Part shown: in pieces, positions 36,481 through 46,012 of the stretch | How the letters are laid out: every line of letters starts with the position of its first letter | Position numbering within the stretch: the stretch's first letter is position 1 | Assembly (NCBI GenBank): GCA_045640905.1 | Contig: JAZUFW010000043.1 | Location: 19,501 to 83,500 of the forward strand | From: JAILLW01 sp045640905 | Lineage (GTDB): Bacteria; Bacillota; Clostridia; Lachnospirales; Lachnospiraceae | Direction: 5' to 3' | Length of the DNA: 64,000 nucleotides | The notes under the pieces: model-generated | The model's database searches: none | What the model was told of the DNA's origin: nothing | What the model saw: the letters and a program-made list of their open reading frames with translations, nothing else | Position numbers and translations under genes: made by a program

Positions 36481-37377
36481 TCAAACCCGTAAATGTTTTC
36501 TAACCGTAGTTGCACTTCCCAAGAAACCTATTCCTACACCGATAATAATCGATGTGGGAAGCAAAATATTCATAATCTGATCAACAGACATGAAAACGAG
36601 GAAGTCCGTTAAGGTCTGGAATTCCTGTTTAATATATGCAAGTACATAGTTATACAGGAAGTATATAATGGCATCGGGAATAACCGCTCCCAGCGCACCT
36701 ATCAACATACCTTCGATTACAAACGGGGCTCTGACGAAAAAGTCCGTAGCACCGATATACTTCATTATCGAAATTTCTTCCTTGCGGACAGAAATACCTA
36801 TGGTAACGGTATTGCTGATAAGGAAAATGGATACGGCCAGCAATATGCCGATAATACCTGCCGAAATGTAAGCTATCATCAGATTAACTCCCGACAATGT
36901 GGCAGCCGTCACTTCGGATTTATTAACTGTACGGATGCCCTCAACGCTCTCTAAATACGCAACGAGTGCCGGTTGCATTGAAACATCCGCCATATATATT
37001 TCGTAGCTGGCAGAATCTGCCAACGGGTTCTCCGTAAAACCGTCTGCATATTCACCCAAGTAATCAACCTTGAAGGATTCCCATGCTTCATCAGCCGAAA
37101 TAAATGTTTTTCTGGCAACCTCGGGACGCTTGTCTATTAGTGCACCGATTTCTTCAATTCTTTCTTCGGATATTCCTTCATCAAAGAAGACCGTTATCGA
37201 AACGCCCTCTTCGGCATGAGTAACAATGCTCCTGACATTAACAACTATGCAGAAAAACAATCCGAACAAAAACAGACAGGAGCTGATGGTCGCTATTGAT
37301 GCCAGGGAAAACCACTTATTTCTGAAAATATTGGCAATACCCTGTTTTATGGTATAAAAAAGCGTACTAATCTTCAT
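36481..37377 (-). CDS. ftsX: cell-division protein FtsX
   Basis: 298 residues with four membrane segments (about 22-45, 170-195, 215-240, 262-285) and an extracellular loop between the first two, the FtsX layout. VSITVFFDEGISEERIEEIG is the conserved start of that loop. It forms an ABC-type complex with FtsE, overlapping by 11 bp, and transmits ATP hydrolysis to the M23 hydrolase encoded next. Confidence 0.92.
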   Translation of the reverse strand: MKISTLFYTIKQGIANIFRNKWFSLASIATISSCLFLFGLFFCIVVNVRSIVTHAEEGVSITVFFDEGISEERIEEIGALIDKRPEVARKTFISADEAWESFKVDYLGEYADGFTENPLADSASYEIYMADVSMQPALVAYLESVEGIRTVNKSEVTAATLSGVNLMIAYISAGIIGILLAVSIFLISNTVTIGISVRKEEISIMKYIGATDFFVRAPFVIEGMLIGALGAVIPDAIIYFLYNYVLAYIKQEFQTLTDFLVFMSVDQIMNILLPTSIIIGVGIGFLGSATTVRKHLRV

Positions 37378-38134
37378 TTACGTAGCCACCTCTCTCCTCA
37401 TCGGAAACAATGACACCCTTTTTCATGGTAACAACTCGTTTTTTCATGGTATCAACTATTTCCCTGTTATGTGTAACCATAAGTATGGTAGTTCCGTTTT
37501 CGTTAATCTTTTCCAAAAGCTTCATGATTTCCCACGTGGTATCCGGATCAAGGTTACCGGTAGGCTCATCCGCCAGCAATATGGCCGGACGATTAACCAA
37601 AGCTCTGGCAATCGCAACTCTTTGCTGCTCTCCTCCGGATAATTCTCTGGGACGTGCCTTATACTTTCCCGCCAATCCTACGGTAGCCAGAATGCTGGGA
37701 ACGTTACGCTTGATTTCCTTGTTCGGAACCTGAATAATACGTTGCGCAAAAGCCACGTTCTCGTATACATTTCTATCCTTCAGCAATCTGAAATCCTGGA
37801 ATACTATTCCCAGGTTACGTCTGTATTTGGGTATTTTTCTGTGACGTACCCTGGCCAGATCGTCACCCATTACCATTATCTTTCCTTCAGTAGGCTGCAA
37901 TTCTTTCAAAAGCAGCTTAATCAGCGTGGATTTTCCGGAGCCGCTGTCACCTATTATGAACACAAACTCCCCACGCTTAATATGCAAATCTATTCCGTTT
38001 AGAGCAGGCGCCCCCGTAGCATACGATTTGCTGACATTTTCCAATGTAATAATATCTCCGTTCGGATTTATTCGTAATTTCTTTCTTCTGAGTTTTCCGG
38101 AGTTTTCTCTTCTGGTTGTTTCTTCTTTTGCCAC
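37367..38134 (-). CDS. ftsE: cell-division ATP-binding protein FtsE
   Basis: 255 residues from a GTG codon with AGGAG nine bases upstream. It has an extra basic N-terminus of about 28 residues (RRENSGKLRRKKLR) before the usual domain. GDSGSGKSTLIKLL is Walker A, LSGGEQQRVAIARAL the signature, and ILLADEPTGNLD Walker B. It powers FtsX. The charged extension is longer than in most FtsE and may aid membrane contact. Confidence 0.92.
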   Translation of the reverse strand: MAKEETTRRENSGKLRRKKLRINPNGDIITLENVSKSYATGAPALNGIDLHIKRGEFVFIIGDSGSGKSTLIKLLLKELQPTEGKIMVMGDDLARVRHRKIPKYRRNLGIVFQDFRLLKDRNVYENVAFAQRIIQVPNKEIKRNVPSILATVGLAGKYKARPRELSGGEQQRVAIARALVNRPAILLADEPTGNLDPDTTWEIMKLLEKINENGTTILMVTHNREIVDTMKKRVVTMKKGVIVSDEERGGYVNED

Positions 38135-38147
38135 CGTCTATTTCTCC

Positions 38148-39236
38148 TTAATAATCAATGTTTTCCATGTACTTCATGTATTTGGTTACCATCATTGCTA
38201 TATAGAATGTGATTGCATCTTCGAATATTCTCAAATCCAATCCGGTCATTTTCTGAATCTTGTCAAGTCGGTAAACCAAAGTATTTCTATGAATAAACAA
38301 CTGTCTTGAAGTCTCCGAAACATTCAAACTGTTTTCAAAGAATTTATTAATTGTGGAAATGGTCTCTTCATCAAAATTCTCGGGAGATTTGTCATCAAAG
38401 ATTTCCTTAATAAACATCTTGCAAAGAGGCAGGGGCAACTGATATATCAAACGGCCGATTCCCAATTCTTCGTATGCAATGACGTTTCTGTCTTCAAAGA
38501 AAATGCTGCCGACATCCATTGCCATCTTTGCTTCCTTATATGAACGACTGACTTCCTTCAGTTCGGGAACTACGGTACCGAAAGCCAGTTTCACATCCTT
38601 CAGGCCATCTTTTTCAAGAGCCTTGAGGGTTCCTTTGACTACCTTATCTATGTCCTTTCGGGTATCGCCTTCGGAGAGGTCTTTCACGACAATAACGTCC
38701 TTTTCGTCTACTGCCGTAACAAAATCCTTATTATTGGCTCCGAAACAATTTCTGACTGTTTCAAGCACATTTACTTCCTTTGCATTTGAGCAGGAAACAA
38801 CCATTACCGTTCTCGATACATCCGATTCAATATGAAGTTTCTTTGCTCTCGAATAGATATCTATCAAAAGAAGGTTATCCAAAAGGAGGTTCTTGACAAA
38901 ATTATCCTTATCAAAGCGTTCCTTATACGCAACCATCAGGTTTTGGATTTGGAAAGCAGCCATCTTTCCGACCAAATAAGCGTCCTCGCCCTCACCTTTG
39001 GCCACCAAAATGTATTCAACCAAATTGTCATCGAAAATCTTGAAGTATTGACACCCCTTAATCTCCTGGGAATCAGCAGGACTTTTTGCAAATTCGGCAG
39101 CTTCGTTTCTGAAAGAGGCTGCTTTTTGCATCGTCGTGACAACTTCCTTTCCTTCGGAATCAAGCACACAAAAATCCACTCTGGCTATGTTTTTGAGTCC
39201 GTCAATTGTGTTTTGCAAAATCTGTGTTGAAACCAT
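38148..39236 (-). CDS. PucR/CdaR-type transcriptional regulator
   Basis: 362 residues from the ATG at 39236 with GGGGG upstream; the frame is open earlier but lacks a site. A sugar-diacid-recognition-like N-terminus (residues 1-135, QNTIDGLKNIARVDFCVLD) precedes a GGDEF-like middle and a C-terminal PucR helix-turn-helix (LNVSETSRQLFIHRNTLVYRLD). It diverges from xpaC-telA across a 237-bp gap, so it may regulate them or the downstream ftsEX genes. The effector is unknown. Confidence 0.82.
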   Translation of the reverse strand: MVSTQILQNTIDGLKNIARVDFCVLDSEGKEVVTTMQKAASFRNEAAEFAKSPADSQEIKGCQYFKIFDDNLVEYILVAKGEGEDAYLVGKMAAFQIQNLMVAYKERFDKDNFVKNLLLDNLLLIDIYSRAKKLHIESDVSRTVMVVSCSNAKEVNVLETVRNCFGANNKDFVTAVDEKDVIVVKDLSEGDTRKDIDKVVKGTLKALEKDGLKDVKLAFGTVVPELKEVSRSYKEAKMAMDVGSIFFEDRNVIAYEELGIGRLIYQLPLPLCKMFIKEIFDDKSPENFDEETISTINKFFENSLNVSETSRQLFIHRNTLVYRLDKIQKMTGLDLRIFEDAITFYIAMMVTKYMKYMENIDY

Positions 39237-39473
39237 AATACCCCCACTTTTGTTGGTCAGTTTTACTAATTTTTCGCCCGTTCTTTGGTAATATAGGACG
39301 AAATACATTGTCTATTTTAATATATTTATACAAAAAAATCTACATAAAAATCCCGATTTTTTGTGAATAGTGCTGTGATTTTGCTTTAAAATCCGCCAAT
39401 GTGGCTACGTTTTCTACCATTTTATTTCAATATATGGTATTCTTACTATGTATGTTTTTAGCAGGTATTAACA

Positions 39474-40826
39474 ATGTCAAATAACGGATTCGACAACAGA
39501 ATAGAAGAACAAATCAAATCTTCATTGAACGCTTGCCTGAATACAGGTAACTTCGGAGGATTAAAGAATGTCATCGCCGCTTCGATTCGCGAAGTGCTGA
39601 AGGAAGCCGGTGAGGAAGCCGCTTCTTCCGTAAAGAACGCTTCGTCCGACCTTCATAAATCCGGAACGTATTATAACAGTAATTTGGGATATTCCTACCA
39701 TCAAACCGGAAAAACGCAGACGGTGGGCGCTACGGGATACAAAAAACCTCATTCAACTCCCGAAGAGTCCAAAGCATATATAGATGAATTACAGGCAAAA
39801 CGCAGGGCTTTGAATACACAGAAAAAGCAAAACCCCGCTATCGCCACCGGGAATGCGATTATCGTAAACGGAAAAGTACTTCCGACCAAGTTCGACCCGA
39901 TCGGAAAAGTTTCGTGTATCGTCAAAATGGTGGGCGGAATCATGGGAAGCATCTTTTTCGGAATTCTCACACTGGTTTTCGCGGGTTTTTCTCTGGCAAA
40001 AGGAGCGTTGGAAGCCGCCGTTATCGTATTTTTGGCACTTACCGGAGGAAGTGTTTACTTACTCAAAACCGGTAAAGATCGTAAGGAACTCATCGACAGA
40101 GCCAGACGCTTCGCTCAGATTTGCGGTACCAATATGTACTCCAAAATCAGTTCTCTTTCGTCTGCCATGGGATTATCTACCAAGGAAGTCGTTAAAGACA
40201 TCAAGAAAATGCTTCGTATCGGATTTTTCCCGGAAGGATATCTGGATGCCGAAGAGACTACCCTGATGCTTTCGAATGATTTATACAGACAATATGATTT
40301 GACCAAGCAATATGCTCTCATCAAGGAGCAGGAGCAATCCGACAACTCCGGGAACAATGAAATTCGTATGAGCTTAAGCCCGGAGCTTCGTCAAAAATAT
40401 GATTCCATGCTGGCTGAAGGAAATGCCTACATCAAGAACCTTCATGCCTTAAACGATGAGATTCCCGGAGAGACCATTTCTCAGAAACTTTATTCTCTCG
40501 AAGATGTTTTAAAAGAAATCTTTCATCGTCTTTCTATGCATCCCGAGCAGATGGAAAGAATGCACAAATCAATGAATTACTATCTGCCTACCATGCAAAA
40601 ACTGGTCAGCGCCTATGCGGAATATGATAAAGTATCATTCCCGAGCGAAGATATTCTCAATGCCAAGTCCGATATAGAGCAGACTTTGGATACCATTAAT
40701 GAAGCATTTAACCAATTGCTGAATAATCTCTTTGCCGATTCCGTCCTCGATGTAACAACAGATGCCAAGGTTTTGGAAACCATGCTCAAAAACGAAGGAT
40801 TGGCTCAGGATATTAAAAACAATTAA
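39474..40826 (+). CDS. XpaC-family membrane protein (5-bromo-4-chloroindolyl phosphate hydrolysis type)
   Basis: 450 residues. An N-terminal variable, helical region leads to two membrane segments (about residues 148-170 and 178-200) and a helical tail with EVVKDIKKMLRIGFFPEGYLD, the conserved XpaC core. It sits 21 bp before telA, the standard xpaC-telA pairing. Its function is unknown; the pairing suggests a shared envelope or stress role. The ribosome site (GCAGG) is weak. Confidence 0.82.
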   Translation: MSNNGFDNRIEEQIKSSLNACLNTGNFGGLKNVIAASIREVLKEAGEEAASSVKNASSDLHKSGTYYNSNLGYSYHQTGKTQTVGATGYKKPHSTPEESKAYIDELQAKRRALNTQKKQNPAIATGNAIIVNGKVLPTKFDPIGKVSCIVKMVGGIMGSIFFGILTLVFAGFSLAKGALEAAVIVFLALTGGSVYLLKTGKDRKELIDRARRFAQICGTNMYSKISSLSSAMGLSTKEVVKDIKKMLRIGFFPEGYLDAEETTLMLSNDLYRQYDLTKQYALIKEQEQSDNSGNNEIRMSLSPELRQKYDSMLAEGNAYIKNLHALNDEIPGETISQKLYSLEDVLKEIFHRLSMHPEQMERMHKSMNYYLPTMQKLVSAYAEYDKVSFPSEDILNAKSDIEQTLDTINEAFNQLLNNLFADSVLDVTTDAKVLETMLKNEGLAQDIKNN

Positions 40827-40847
40827 TTCTATTTTGGAGGAAAAAAC

Positions 40848-41954
40848 ATGTCAGACGTAATGGAAAAAGAAACTACTCAGACCACCGACCTGCTCGTAAG
40901 CGACGCACCTACAGCCGAACTTACCGAAGCCGAAAAGGAAACGGTCAAGAACTATGTATCTCAAATCGACATTAACGATACACAGATGGTTCTTCAATAT
41001 GGTGCAGGCGCTCAGAAGAAAATCGCAGACTTTTCCGAGACAGCTTTAAGCACCGTCAAAACAAAGGATTTGGGAGAAGTAGGCGACATGCTTTCTTCCG
41101 TAGTAACAGAACTAAAAGGCTTTGACGTAACCGAAACAAAGGGCGGCATACTCGGATTTTTCAAAAAAAGTACCAATCAGTTGACCGCAGTTAAGGCCAA
41201 GTACGACAAAGCAGAAGCAAACATTAACAAGATTTGTACCGTAATGGAGCAGCATCAGGTTACTTTGTTAAAAGATATCGCCATGCTCGACAAAATGTAT
41301 GATACAAACCTCGACTACTTCAAGGATTTAACTCTCTACATCCTGGCCGGCAAAGAAAAGTTGCAGGAAGCAAAGGACGTTACTTTACCGGGACTCGTTA
41401 AGAAAGCAGAAGAATCCGGCCTTCCCGAAGATACACAAGCTGCAAAGGATTTTGCGGAAAAAGTCGATCGTTTCGAAAAGAAAATCTACGATCTGGAACT
41501 TACCAGAAACATTTCAATGCAGATGGCTCCCCAGATTCGTCTCATTCAGAACAACGACACCACAATGTCTGAAAAGATTCAGTCCACTTTGGTAAATACG
41601 ATTCCTTTGTGGAAGAGTCAGATGGTTATCGCCATCGGAATCAACCATTCCGGAGAGGCTGCAAAGGCTCAGTCGGAAGTTACCAACATGACCAACGAAT
41701 TGTTGAAGAAAAATGCCGAAGCATTAAAGATTGCCACAGTTGAAACCGCTAAAGAATCCGAGCGAGGAATTGTGGATATCGAAACTCTTACGGAAACAAA
41801 TCAGATGCTCATCGATACTCTCGACGAGGTAATGCAGATTCAGGAAGACGGCCGTGCAAAGAGAGCCGACGCAGAAAAAGAACTGCTTCGTATAGAGGAC
41901 GAGATGAAAAACAAACTTCTCGAAGTAAGCAGCAAATCATCTGTAATGAATTAG
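40848..41954 (+). CDS. telA: toxic-anion-resistance protein TelA
   Basis: 368 residues, largely helical, no membrane segment. GGILGFFKKSTNQLTAVKAKYDKA and FKDLTLYILAGKEKLQEA are TelA signatures, and the C-terminus is a long coiled coil. A TTTTGGAGGAAAA site precedes the ATG. The family is linked to tellurite and cell-envelope-drug resistance; biochemical activity is not established. It forms an operon with xpaC. Confidence 0.9.
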   Translation: MSDVMEKETTQTTDLLVSDAPTAELTEAEKETVKNYVSQIDINDTQMVLQYGAGAQKKIADFSETALSTVKTKDLGEVGDMLSSVVTELKGFDVTETKGGILGFFKKSTNQLTAVKAKYDKAEANINKICTVMEQHQVTLLKDIAMLDKMYDTNLDYFKDLTLYILAGKEKLQEAKDVTLPGLVKKAEESGLPEDTQAAKDFAEKVDRFEKKIYDLELTRNISMQMAPQIRLIQNNDTTMSEKIQSTLVNTIPLWKSQMVIAIGINHSGEAAKAQSEVTNMTNELLKKNAEALKIATVETAKESERGIVDIETLTETNQMLIDTLDEVMQIQEDGRAKRADAEKELLRIEDEMKNKLLEVSSKSSVMN

Positions 41955-41971
41955 GGCAAAACAGCCGATAT
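41944..41971 (+). promoter_or_regulatory. sigma-D (sigma-28) type promoter before yjfB-like gene
   Basis: GCCGATAT at 41964-41971 is the classic flagellar -10 box. TAAT at 41944-41947, 16 bases upstream, fits the TAAA-type -35. It starts inside the last codons of telA and lies 61 bp before the YjfB-like ATG. Confidence 0.75.
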
Positions 41972-42032
41972 TTACTGTGCATACATATGTATGTTAAAAT
42001 AATCTCACTAAGATACCGAAAGGAGTGATCAC

Positions 42033-42221
42033 ATGGATATTGCAGGATTATCTACTTCATTGGCGAATGTCAACACCATGAATCAGGTTGGCACTGCAAT
42101 GCTCAGCAAGTCTTTGGACACTGCCGAAGCTCAGGGTGAAAGCTTGATTGCTATGATGGATCGCTCTATGGAGTTATCCGTTAATCCTTATGTCGGAAGC
42201 AATTTCGACATGTCGGTTTAA
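42033..42221 (+). CDS. YjfB-like putative motility protein
   Basis: 62 residues, beginning MDIAGLSTSLANVNTMNQVG with a strong AAAGGAGTGATCAC ribosome site. The repeated Leu/Met helix pattern and length match the YjfB family, which Bacillus transcribes with sigma-D. The promoter upstream supports that control here. It ends in a hairpin terminator. Function is unknown apart from the flagellar link. Confidence 0.8.
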   Translation: MDIAGLSTSLANVNTMNQVGTAMLSKSLDTAEAQGESLIAMMDRSMELSVNPYVGSNFDMSV

Positions 42222-42242
42222 TGCTTAGTTAATCGATTATCG

Positions 42243-42274
42243 AAAAGGGTGCTTGAATTTCAAGCACCCTTTTT
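42243..42274. terminator. bidirectional rho-independent terminator
   Basis: AAAAGGGTGCTTG and CAAGCACCCTTTTT pair around a five-base loop. It ends yjfB on the plus strand and the CvfB-like gene on the minus strand. Confidence 0.92.
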
Positions 42275-42279
42275 GATTT

Positions 42280-42915
42280 CTACTTATTCATTTTAATTCC
42301 GTTATCGGCAAAATCGATTATCCTCTGCTTGTACAGATTTCCCACAGCCTTTTTGAATTCGTTTTTGCTCATTCCCGTATACTTCTTTATCAGTTCGGGA
42401 TCCGATTTATCATTGAGGGGCAAAAAGCCTCCTTCTTTCTTTAGAATATCCTTCAAAACACGCGCATTCTTTTCGTATACGCTATGCTTTTTATCTTCGT
42501 TTGATATCCACATTGAAGCGCTCAATCGATTACTTTTGTCCACATACAGTCGAACGGAAACCTCATCACCGACTTGCGGACGTCCGATTTGCTCCTTGAA
42601 GGGCAAAAATAAATCTTTTTCCAATCCCCAGTCCAGAAAAGCACCGAAATCGGAAATGTCCTTAACTTTCAAAGTAGCGGTCTTTCCCAGTTCTATCAAC
42701 GGCCTTTTTACAGTCGCTATCATTCTGTCCTTTGAATCTCTGTACACGAAAACCTGTATGGGATCCATTAATTCAAGATCATGAGGAACTTCCTTTTGAG
42801 GAAGCAGTATTTCTTCGTATCTGTCGGTTCCCTTTTCTGCGGTGTCGGCCAAATATACTCCGAATTCCACTTTTTTAACCATTGTCAGTGTTTGTATTTT
42901 TCCCAGTTCTATCAT
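42280..42915 (-). CDS. CvfB/S1-like RNA-binding protein
   Basis: 211 residues, shorter than the usual 280. The N-terminal S1-like OB domain (GKIQTLTMVKKVEFGVYL) and a second, canonical S1 domain (GKTATLKVKDISDFGAFLDW) precede a winged-helix C-terminus (YTGMSKNEFKKAVGNLYKQ). CvfB proteins affect virulence and gene expression in Firmicutes. It overlaps the thioesterase gene by 4 bp. Confidence 0.85.
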   Translation of the reverse strand: MIELGKIQTLTMVKKVEFGVYLADTAEKGTDRYEEILLPQKEVPHDLELMDPIQVFVYRDSKDRMIATVKRPLIELGKTATLKVKDISDFGAFLDWGLEKDLFLPFKEQIGRPQVGDEVSVRLYVDKSNRLSASMWISNEDKKHSVYEKNARVLKDILKKEGGFLPLNDKSDPELIKKYTGMSKNEFKKAVGNLYKQRIIDFADNGIKMNK

Positions 42916-43613
42916 TTTTCAAACTCCATTACGGCGTATGTATCACCTGCATCATCTCGGCATACCGTAACTATTCTCGATTCTTCTTCCTTTTTATAAA
43001 AATGCAGCATATCGCCTTCTCTGGCCATTTTGCGATATTCCACACGTGCTCTTTTATATTCGAGCGGTTCAATACACGAAAGAGCCAGCTTAATATATCG
43101 GCAATTGTTTACGTGCATATTGGCATCGAGCATGGTCCAATCGGCCCTCACACAAAAAGCCTCCGTCATATCCTGCGGGAGCGCGATTTTGCCTTTTTTG
43201 TATTCCATATCCAGTTTTTCTTCGCAAATAAATCCGGAAACAATTTCTCCGTCTGCTCTGACCGGGATATTTTTCTCATAATCAAGCAAAGTCCAAAGCG
43301 TATCTGCCGCGGCAACAATTGTCCCTGCTTCATCTTTTATCAGGAAATTTCTTTTCCCGAAAAAGCCTCTGTAATCATACGGAAATGTTCCTATGGTAAT
43401 CTTTTCTCCGAGTTTCGGGTATCTGTATACTTCAACGTTCCAGGTAGACAAAACCCATACCAGATTTTTCTCGTGCAGCGCTTCAACACCTACTCCCAGG
43501 CTTTCGGATTGCATTGTCGAGCAATCCTGAAAATAATCAATCACTCCCGAAATATTCAGTTTGTCATTAAAATCCGTTTCACTGTATCTGACTACACTGT
43601 CAAAATCGAACAT
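42912..43613 (-). CDS. acyl-ACP thioesterase
   Basis: 233 residues from the ATG at 43613 (MFDFDSVVRYSETDFND), the expected family start. The frame stays open to 43760, but that 49-residue extension has no family equivalent. Two hotdog folds are present; TWNVEVYRYPKLGEKI lies in the first. DANMHVNNCRYIKLAL in the second supplies the Asn/His catalytic residues. It releases fatty acids from acyl carrier protein. It marks the core side of island 1; the 146-bp gap to the next gene includes two tandem TTGTACCC units. Confidence 0.82.
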   Translation of the reverse strand: MFDFDSVVRYSETDFNDKLNISGVIDYFQDCSTMQSESLGVGVEALHEKNLVWVLSTWNVEVYRYPKLGEKITIGTFPYDYRGFFGKRNFLIKDEAGTIVAAADTLWTLLDYEKNIPVRADGEIVSGFICEEKLDMEYKKGKIALPQDMTEAFCVRADWTMLDANMHVNNCRYIKLALSCIEPLEYKRARVEYRKMAREGDMLHFYKKEEESRIVTVCRDDAGDTYAVMEFEK

Positions 43614-43761
43614 ATTCTTTACTCTTTTACCCTTTTTTACATACCGTGATATGGAATATAATTCGTACATTCTTTGTGTATCTTTTGATGCGCTTTTCAT
43701 CCTGTCCGTATCATTCAAAATCTGTTGTACCCAAATTGTACCCAGGGCCATGCCAAACATA

Positions 43762-45993
43762 CTATATTTTGAATCTTAGGTTCTTTACAAAAAACATGCC
43801 CATACCATTGTAACTCTCTATTTCAAAATACACCACCGTTCCTTTTTGTATCCCCTTGCTTTTACTTGCAGAACTAACAGATTCTCCATATAAAGGTACT
43901 TCTATCAAAAATTGATCATATTTTTTTTCTTCACTTCTGTTTTTATTTGTCAATTTAAACTCTGAAGGAGCCACAAACAACGCCATACAATCTTCATTTT
44001 TTTTACTTTTTGCAAACACTTGCACTTTTCCAACAAAGCTTCCTATTATAGAAAAAAAATCCGAATAACCACATCTCGAATCCTCTACAAATTTTTCTAA
44101 AAATTCCGACAATCCATACATTCGACGTAATATCGTATTTCTATAAATATTAAAACAATCCATTACATCTAATTTAGAGTCAAATAATTGTTTCCAATAT
44201 ATTCTAATCTGCCTATACTGTTCAGGGAGAATTCCTGATAGGTTTCTTGCTAAATCGTTGTACTGATTTTCTTTATACAAATAATAATTAATTTTTGATG
44301 TGTACTCTAAAATTTCATATAATTTTTCCCTATTCCCACAGCACGAAACTATTGTTCCAAGTATTCTAATACATAAATCAACGAACTCATTAGTTTCTCG
44401 ATTAACTAATGAAATATTGGTTTTATCAATCAATTCCAGCAAATAATCTGTCATTTCTTGATTATATTCAAATTTCTCCAACGCTTTACATATACCATCT
44501 AATCTTTGTTCCCCAAATCCTGGTATCAAAAATTTATAAACTTTACTTTCCGGGTTGTAACCTTTAATAACCGTTTGAAACCAAGCTCCACTGTTATCTG
44601 TTCCTATCACTTTTATTATATCGGCAGACTCCTGATCTATAAAGAATTTAGCTTTTGCCATCACATTATTAGATTTTAGATAAAAAATTTCCCTAACTTG
44701 ATCGTATAATACATACCCGCTTATATAGTATTTTTTTAATTCTCCAATAACTTCATCGCCATACTTTTCATACATTCTTTCAGTAAACTCATTGTATGTT
44801 ACAATCCCTCGCATAAAAGAATTCATATAAACATAAATCTTATCTGCGATTTCATCTTCAGTATTCAAAAAAATATTCATTAATTCATTTTCATCTCTGT
44901 AACCGATATGCTGTCGAACATTGCGTGGATATGGCCATCTACTTGTTTCCTTGCTTTCATATCTGTCAATATTATAATAGGCTGTTCGTTCTAAAAAAAA
45001 TTTGCACCAGCTAATATTTTTAGATAATATCAATTTCTTGACTGTCCTTCTGTATTCACGTATATATTGCTTTCTATTCATTTCTACAGCAGGCAAGTTG
45101 TTAATATTAATTTGTATTTCTTTTAATAATTCATCTGGCTCTCGAGAACTAACTTGTAAAGCTTGACATAAAAAAATGAGTTTCAACCCTGCAATTTCAT
45201 CTTGCGCAATCTCACTTCTTATCTTTAATAAATCAGAATACCATTTTTTAAGAGCATCTATTTCTGTTTCTTCAGTCACATAATTTTTATATATTAAGCA
45301 TCCTCTAAAATAATTATGATTATCACATTGACGCAAACTGTTATAAATTTGCTCTCGGTTTACTTTTAACTCCGAATAATCCAAACCATAAATCTTCGTT
45401 ATTATATAAGCAAGAACAAACGAACCTTCATCTATCAAACTTGTGGTAAAATCAATCAACTCATTTTCGATTCCAATTCTACTAAACTGATAATGTCCAT
45501 TGGCAAGTGCACCCTCTATATCATCTGCACCAATATACTTGTGTAGCGTTTTCAAAAGAATCAATACGTTTTTTTCTCTGTCGTTTATAGTTTCAATTAC
45601 CTTAAATGCTTCCTTACAAATATTCTCTTTATCTTCGCTTTTGTTAATTTCTTCTATAAAATGGTACGATAAAGCTTTTCCCGTCATACTCGAAATAACC
45701 AAGGCATCAGAAAGCTTTTTTTCGCTAATTTCCGTTGATTCTACAACCGATTTCCATATTTCTTCTAATATTTCTCTCGGATTGCAAACCACTCCCTTGT
45801 CTTTATAATTATTCAATAACAAATAAGCGAGAAACGGTTTCTTCTCTGCAATATATTTCCAAGAAAAGAGCATCTCATCTGGACTGTACTTTCTTCTATA
45901 CATCATTGCAAACGCCATATCAATATCGATAAATACATTTTTTTCTGCGTTTTCCCACTTTATAATATTAAGTAGTTGCTCTGATTTATTCAT
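43762..45993 (-). CDS. large unknown protein, partner of NACHT NTPase
   Basis: 743 residues; family not recognised. The N-terminal 600 residues are predicted to be almost all helical, with many Tyr/Ile/Glu and helical-repeat spacing. The last 110 residues alternate strands (VGKVQVFAKSK, QFLIEVPLYG, KGTVVYFEIES) in an S1/OB-like pattern. It follows the NACHT gene by 19 bp on the same strand, is AT-rich against the core, and has a GAGGTTTTAATCG ribosome site. A sensor or effector role in a defence pair is inferred from context only. No nuclease motif is visible. Confidence 0.6.
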   Translation of the reverse strand: MNKSEQLLNIIKWENAEKNVFIDIDMAFAMMYRRKYSPDEMLFSWKYIAEKKPFLAYLLLNNYKDKGVVCNPREILEEIWKSVVESTEISEKKLSDALVISSMTGKALSYHFIEEINKSEDKENICKEAFKVIETINDREKNVLILLKTLHKYIGADDIEGALANGHYQFSRIGIENELIDFTTSLIDEGSFVLAYIITKIYGLDYSELKVNREQIYNSLRQCDNHNYFRGCLIYKNYVTEETEIDALKKWYSDLLKIRSEIAQDEIAGLKLIFLCQALQVSSREPDELLKEIQININNLPAVEMNRKQYIREYRRTVKKLILSKNISWCKFFLERTAYYNIDRYESKETSRWPYPRNVRQHIGYRDENELMNIFLNTEDEIADKIYVYMNSFMRGIVTYNEFTERMYEKYGDEVIGELKKYYISGYVLYDQVREIFYLKSNNVMAKAKFFIDQESADIIKVIGTDNSGAWFQTVIKGYNPESKVYKFLIPGFGEQRLDGICKALEKFEYNQEMTDYLLELIDKTNISLVNRETNEFVDLCIRILGTIVSCCGNREKLYEILEYTSKINYYLYKENQYNDLARNLSGILPEQYRQIRIYWKQLFDSKLDVMDCFNIYRNTILRRMYGLSEFLEKFVEDSRCGYSDFFSIIGSFVGKVQVFAKSKKNEDCMALFVAPSEFKLTNKNRSEEKKYDQFLIEVPLYGESVSSASKSKGIQKGTVVYFEIESYNGMGMFFVKNLRFKI

Positions 45994-46012
45994 TTCGATT
46001 AAAACCTCAATC

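Noticed and set aside
43725..43743. Tandem TTGTACCC as an attachment site of island 1
   Set aside because: No matching copy was found at the other end near 50.4 kb and no integrase is present.
43614..43760. 49-residue N-terminal extension of the thioesterase
   Set aside because: Not part of the family; the ATG at 43613 starts the conserved domain. The stretch is probably upstream sequence near the island edge.
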